Positions 6,336 to 9,109 of a DNA stretch of 9,109 bases are shown here, in pieces. The notes under the pieces were generated by a model. That model saw only the letters and a program-made list of their open reading frames with translations, was not told the DNA's origin and made no database searches. The stretch spans positions 1-9,109 of the forward strand of contig CALWYM010000121.1 of the NCBI GenBank assembly GCA_944385775.1. Reading direction: 5' to 3'. The stretch's first letter is position 1. Each line of letters starts with the position of its first letter. The stretch comes from an uncultured Oscillospiraceae bacterium (GTDB taxonomy: Bacteria; Bacillota; Clostridia; Oscillospirales; Oscillospiraceae). Position numbers and translations under genes: made by a program.

Positions 6336-7466
6336 ATGAGCAAAAGAGAGAGAAAAAGGGGAATAGCCAAAACGGCGGCTGCCATGCTGCTTCTCTTTGC
6401 CGCAGCCGGATTTATTATATATCTGATTTTAGGCGGCGGAGAAAGCATTAAAAGAATTTGGCGTCAGATGTCGGGAGATGAGAGCGGCGAGCTGTACTAT
6501 GACGGCGCGTCAGGAAACGCCTATGCGCTGCCCGGGGGAAGTCTTGCCGTATTAAGCCAGTCCAGGCTTACAGTGCTGGACGAGGACGGAAATGAACAGC
6601 TTAATATTCTGGTTAGCTTTACCTCTCCAATGCTCTCCTCCAAGGGCGATTACAGCGCAGCCTGGGATTTGGGTGGCAGTGAGGTTATTCTTGTAGATGA
6701 GCAGGGACTTGTTACAAGGCTCACTTCTGAAAATTCCATCATATCCGTTACTGTAAATGAAAATGGGTATCTTTGCGTTGCCACCGATGAAACGGGCTAC
6801 GGCGGCTCTGTAACTGTCTATTCCCCCTGGGGAGAGGCACTTTACAAGTGGTACTCCGGTTCAAACTACATACTTTCCGCCCGGCTGAGGGACGAGTCGG
6901 AGCTTTGTGTTCTGACATTGGGAAAAAGCGGCTCAGCAATAGTCAGCATGAGAATTACGGAGACTCAGGAGCGGGCACGGTATGAAACGGAGGATATTAT
7001 ATTAGACTTTGATTTTACTGGAAACGGCATACTGGCTGTGTCGTCGTCAAAGCTCATAAGCCTGAACAAAAGCCTTGAGGAGCGTGACGTATTTGAGCTT
7101 GAGGGCAGGCATCTTGAGGGTTACAGCCTGCAGGAGGATTTTGCCCTTATAGTGGCGGCGGATTATCAGTCCGGCGGCGAAAAAAGCATTATTACTTTAA
7201 ATTCAAGCTGTGACGAGCTGGGCAGCATGGCTGTTTCCGGTGAGGTATTGTCCATTTCCACCTCCCGGAACAGGGCGGCTGTGATGACTCCCGGCAGGGT
7301 CGAGGTATATGATATACGACTTCAGTATCAGTATGGCTGTCCAATACAGTCCGGCGGCGAAAAAGTTCTTGTGAAAAATAACGGCAGCGTTATTGTTGCC
7401 GGCGCATATTCCGCGCAGGTTTACACTCAGGACGATGAAGTGAAAAGTGAAGAAAGTCCTGACTAA
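6336..7466 (+). CDS. Membrane-anchored beta-propeller-like protein (DUF5711-like), function unknown
   Basis: This 376-residue protein has a basic N terminus (KRERKRG), one membrane helix at about residues 11-32, and a long outer domain. By the positive-inside rule the C-terminal part should face outside. That part contains about eight degenerate segments with hydrophobic-strand, turn and strand patterns: SLAVLSQSRLTVLDEDG (69-85), SEVILVDEQGLVTRL (115-129), GYLCVATDETG (144-154), ELCVLTLGKSG (189-199), GILAVSSSKLISLN (231-244), ALIVAADYQSG (270-280), RAAVMTPGRVEVYD (313-326) and SVIVAGAYSAQVY (351-363). This pattern fits a WD40- or PQQ-like propeller. From memory it resembles clostridial DUF5711 proteins; the match was not computed. 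No catalytic motif is seen. AAAGGA lies 7 nt before the ATG, and the gene is followed after 18 nt by a CvpA-like gene. Confidence 0.75.
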   Translation: MSKRERKRGIAKTAAAMLLLFAAAGFIIYLILGGGESIKRIWRQMSGDESGELYYDGASGNAYALPGGSLAVLSQSRLTVLDEDGNEQLNILVSFTSPMLSSKGDYSAAWDLGGSEVILVDEQGLVTRLTSENSIISVTVNENGYLCVATDETGYGGSVTVYSPWGEALYKWYSGSNYILSARLRDESELCVLTLGKSGSAIVSMRITETQERARYETEDIILDFDFTGNGILAVSSSKLISLNKSLEERDVFELEGRHLEGYSLQEDFALIVAADYQSGGEKSIITLNSSCDELGSMAVSGEVLSISTSRNRAAVMTPGRVEVYDIRLQYQYGCPIQSGGEKVLVKNNGSVIVAGAYSAQVYTQDDEVKSEESPD

Positions 7467-7484
7467 TGGGAGGATAACAGGGAA

Positions 7485-8204
7485 ATGGGGATAATTCTTG
7501 ACCTTATTTTAATAGGCATTGTCGCAATCGCGGCTTGGAGAGGCTTCAGGGCTGGTCTTATAAACGGAATATTCGGAATACTGGCAGTTGTGATTGCCAT
7601 ATACGGCGCAAACCTTCTGGCGAATACTTATTCCTCAGTTGTATCTGAAATGCTGGAGCCATTTGTTTCCGGCGTTGTGGAGGGCGTTGAGGACAATGTT
7701 ATGGACGCTGTCCAGGGTGACGGCGAGGAGGATTTTGAGCCTGTATATGACATATCAAAGCTTACGGATTCCGATGTGGGGGGCATAGCCATGGCGGTGC
7801 TTCGTCAGCTTGGCATTACGGAGAAGTCGGCCTCCGAAATGCTGGACGGCTTTGAGTCTAAATTCCATGAGGCAAACGCTCAGATGCTGGACGCCCTTAC
7901 GGAGACTATTTGCAGCAGGGTGTCCTACATAGCTATTTTCACAATAGCGTTTCTTTTGATTTTTATTGTGTTTACAGCCATAGGAAACGTGCTTGATTTG
8001 GCATTTGGGCTTCCGGGACTTGAAAATCTCAACCACATTCTGGGAGGAGTGTTCGGCGCGGCTAAAGGTGTACTTGTGGTGATGGTGATCACCTGTATTT
8101 GCCGCTATCTCGGTCTTTTGCTAAACAGCGAGCTTATGGAAAGCACGATTATTATGAAGCGGCTGGTGGAGTTTAACTTTATAGCCGCTATACTGAAAAT
8201 ATAA
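7485..8204 (+). CDS. CvpA-family membrane protein with a large soluble insertion
   Basis: This 239-residue protein has membrane helices at about residues 3-17, 26-46, 147-167 and 186-208. Between the first two is WRGFRAGLI (18-26), the RG-x-GL signature of the CvpA/colicin V production family. The C-terminal block GLENLNHILGGVFGAAKGVLV (in two parts, 178-190 and 191-198) is also family-typical. Most CvpA proteins are roughly 160-190 residues. The extra length here lies between helices 2 and 3 (about 47-146) and includes an acidic stretch DGEEDFEP (79-86). CvpA proteins have been linked to envelope homeostasis and, in E. coli, colicin V secretion; their biochemical role is unclear. The ribosome binding site is GGGAGG (7468-7473), 11 nt upstream, with a closer AGGG at 7479-7482. 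Probably co-transcribed with the propeller protein. Confidence 0.85.
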   Translation: MGIILDLILIGIVAIAAWRGFRAGLINGIFGILAVVIAIYGANLLANTYSSVVSEMLEPFVSGVVEGVEDNVMDAVQGDGEEDFEPVYDISKLTDSDVGGIAMAVLRQLGITEKSASEMLDGFESKFHEANAQMLDALTETICSRVSYIAIFTIAFLLIFIVFTAIGNVLDLAFGLPGLENLNHILGGVFGAAKGVLVVMVITCICRYLGLLLNSELMESTIIMKRLVEFNFIAAILKI

Positions 8205-8225
8205 CGATTTTGTAAATTAATTCTA

Positions 8226-8246
8226 TTATCCCGTGCAATCGGATAA
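8226..8246. repeat. TTATCC-N9-GGATAA inverted repeat overlapping a possible -10 box
   Basis: A perfect 6-bp inverted repeat has arms at 8226-8231 and 8241-8246. Its right arm overlaps TAAAAT (8244-8249), a candidate -10 box. This is an operator-like position upstream of a Clp ATPase gene. It is neither CIRCE (no GCACTC arms) nor a CtsR box (no GGTCAAA heptads). There is no T-tract and the arms are short, so it is not a terminator. Confidence 0.4.
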
Positions 8247-8261
8247 AATAAGATGTAAAAT
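8244..8261 (+). promoter_or_regulatory. Candidate -10 boxes for the clpE-like gene
   Basis: Two TAAAAT hexamers occur at 8244-8249 and 8256-8261, each one mismatch from TATAAT. The second is preceded by TG without the usual spacer base. No convincing -35 box is seen at 16-18 bp for either one. A promoter is expected here because the gap after the CvpA-like gene is 110 nt. A weak hairpin (GCGGC 8268-8272 with GCCGC 8279-8283) lies in the presumed leader. Confidence 0.35.
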
Positions 8262-8303
8262 AGACTGGCGGCAGGTCAGCCGCTAAAGAGCGATTATAGA
8301 TTT

Positions 8304-8309
8304 AAGGAG
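8304..8309 (+). promoter_or_regulatory. Ribosome binding site of the clpE-like gene
   Basis: AAGGAG lies 5 nt before ATG 8315. It is a near-consensus site that fixes the start immediately before the zinc-finger cysteines. Confidence 0.85.
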
Positions 8310-8314
8310 ATATT

Positions 8315-9109
8315 ATGCAGCCTACACTATGCGCTCGCTGCAAGAAGAATGCGGCAGTGATTTTTATTACTAAAATTGAAAACGGAGTTTCCACAAATGA
8401 GGGACTGTGCCTTAAGTGCGCCAAGGAGCTTAATATTAAGCCTGTTGAGGATATGCTGGGCAAAATGGGTATTACCGATGAAAATATCGACGAAGTGTCC
8501 AATGAGATGACGGCGGCTTTTAACGGTCTTGAGGAGCTGCCCGATGGCGTTGATGATGAGGAGGAGGACGGAAAGACTGCGACCTTCCCGTTTTTAAATA
8601 AGCTTTTCTCCGACCAGGGCTCCGGCGGAAATATTGTTCCCGGCAAGAAGAATGATGAGAGCAGGGAGCGTCAGGCAAATCCTACCGGCAAAAAGAGGGA
8701 GGAGCGGAGAAAATATCTGGACAATTACTGCATTAACCTTACTAAGCGTGCCCGAGAGGGTAAGCTTGACCACATGATTGGCAGAGATGAGGAAATGGAG
8801 CGTGTTATCCAGATTTTAAACCGCAGGCAGAAAAATAACCCATGCCTTATCGGTGAACCTGGCGTTGGTAAAACGGCTATTGCCGAAGGTCTGGCGCAGC
8901 GGATTGTTGAGGGAAAAGTGCCATACAAGCTTATTGATAAGGAAATTTATCTTCTGGATTTAACGGCCCTTGTTGCCGGCACCCAGTTTAGGGGACAGTT
9001 TGAGTCCAGAATGAAGGGGCTTATTGAGGAAATAAAGAAAACGGGAAATATTATTCTCGTTATTGACGAGGTCCACAATCTTGTGGGAGCCGGCGACGCG
9101 GAAGGTTCC
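8315..9109 (+). CDS. clpE: ClpE-like AAA+ Clp ATPase with N-terminal zinc finger (3' truncated by window)
   Basis: The frame stays open from ATG 8315 to the window end (265 codons seen). The N terminus, LCARCKKNAAVIF then LCLKCAKEL, has four cysteines (C6, C9, C32, C35), a zinc finger of the ClpE/McsA type, instead of the double Clp_N repeat of ClpC or ClpB. A charged, probably flexible linker follows (about 75-135, acidic DDEEEDG, then basic KKREERRK). The first AAA+ domain begins about residue 138: IGRDEEMERVIQIL, Walker A GEPGVGKT (180-187), pore-loop region AGTQFRGQFE (F225 as the aromatic residue) and Walker B ILVIDEVHNLVGAG (E252). ClpE-type proteins unfold substrates for ClpP in stress. 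The second AAA+ domain and any ClpP-binding loop lie outside the window, so ClpE rather than another zinc-finger Clp ATPase is likely but not proven. Confidence 0.85.
   Translation, partial: MQPTLCARCKKNAAVIFITKIENGVSTNEGLCLKCAKELNIKPVEDMLGKMGITDENIDEVSNEMTAAFNGLEELPDGVDDEEEDGKTATFPFLNKLFSDQGSGGNIVPGKKNDESRERQANPTGKKREERRKYLDNYCINLTKRAREGKLDHMIGRDEEMERVIQILNRRQKNNPCLIGEPGVGKTAIAEGLAQRIVEGKVPYKLIDKEIYLLDLTALVAGTQFRGQFESRMKGLIEEIKKTGNIILVIDEVHNLVGAGDAEGS

Noticed and set aside
8178..8192. Short palindrome TATAGC-C-GCTATA near the end of the CvpA-like gene, considered as a terminator
   Set aside because: The loop would be too small and no T-tract follows. It also lies inside coding sequence.
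8205..8314. CtsR or CIRCE operator before the clpE-like gene
   Set aside because: Neither tandem GGTCAAA heptads nor TTAGCACTC/GAGTGCTAA arms are present.
8302..8646. 114-codon minus-strand frame across the start of the clpE-like gene
   Set aside because: The + strand frame has a strong ribosome binding site, zinc-finger cysteines and AAA+ motifs. The antisense product is serine/proline-rich, as expected from a shadow.

Overview
This 9.1 kb window looks like ordinary chromosomal DNA from a low-to-medium GC Gram-positive bacterium of the class Clostridia, probably Oscillospiraceae/Ruminococcaceae-like. That placement is an inference. It rests on strong AGGAGG-type ribosome binding sites, the ecfA1-ecfA2-ecfT-truA gene order typical of Firmicutes, a ClpE-type zinc-finger Clp ATPase, and a membrane-anchored propeller-like protein next to a CvpA-like protein. 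All genes lie on the + strand and are tightly packed. I see no mobile element, CRISPR array, tRNA or rRNA, and no clear sign of recent horizontal transfer.

Region 1 (1-1943) is the end of a two-component operon. It holds the DNA-binding end of an OmpR/PhoB-family response regulator, cut by the window edge, then a full-length PhoR-like membrane histidine kinase joined to it by an ATGA stop/start overlap. A strong intrinsic terminator closes this unit.

Region 2 (about 1960-6242) is a probable five-gene operon. It starts with the best promoter in the window (TTGACA, 17 bp, TGATAAAAT). The genes are an RlmI/RlmK-like class I SAM-dependent methyltransferase, the two ATPases and the transmembrane T subunit of an energy-coupling factor (ECF) vitamin/micronutrient transporter, and the tRNA pseudouridine synthase TruA. 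The first three junctions are direct contact or overlap. Three genes in a row appear to use non-ATG starts (GTG, GTG, TTG). No substrate-binding S component is present, so the ECF module is probably a shared one serving S components encoded elsewhere.

Region 3 (about 6275-8204) is a two-gene unit: a single-pass membrane protein with a repetitive beta-rich outer domain (resembling DUF5711-type clostridial proteins, function unknown), then a CvpA-family membrane protein with a long soluble insertion.

Region 4 (8205-9109) is a 110-bp gap with a possible promoter and a short inverted repeat, then the first 265 codons of a ClpE-like AAA+ unfoldase. This gene carries a four-cysteine zinc finger at its N terminus and runs off the window.

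I did not find a convincing new biological system. The best leads are the unstudied propeller/CvpA gene pair, operator-like dyads placed on the promoters of regions 2 and 4, and the methyltransferase embedded at the head of the ECF operon.
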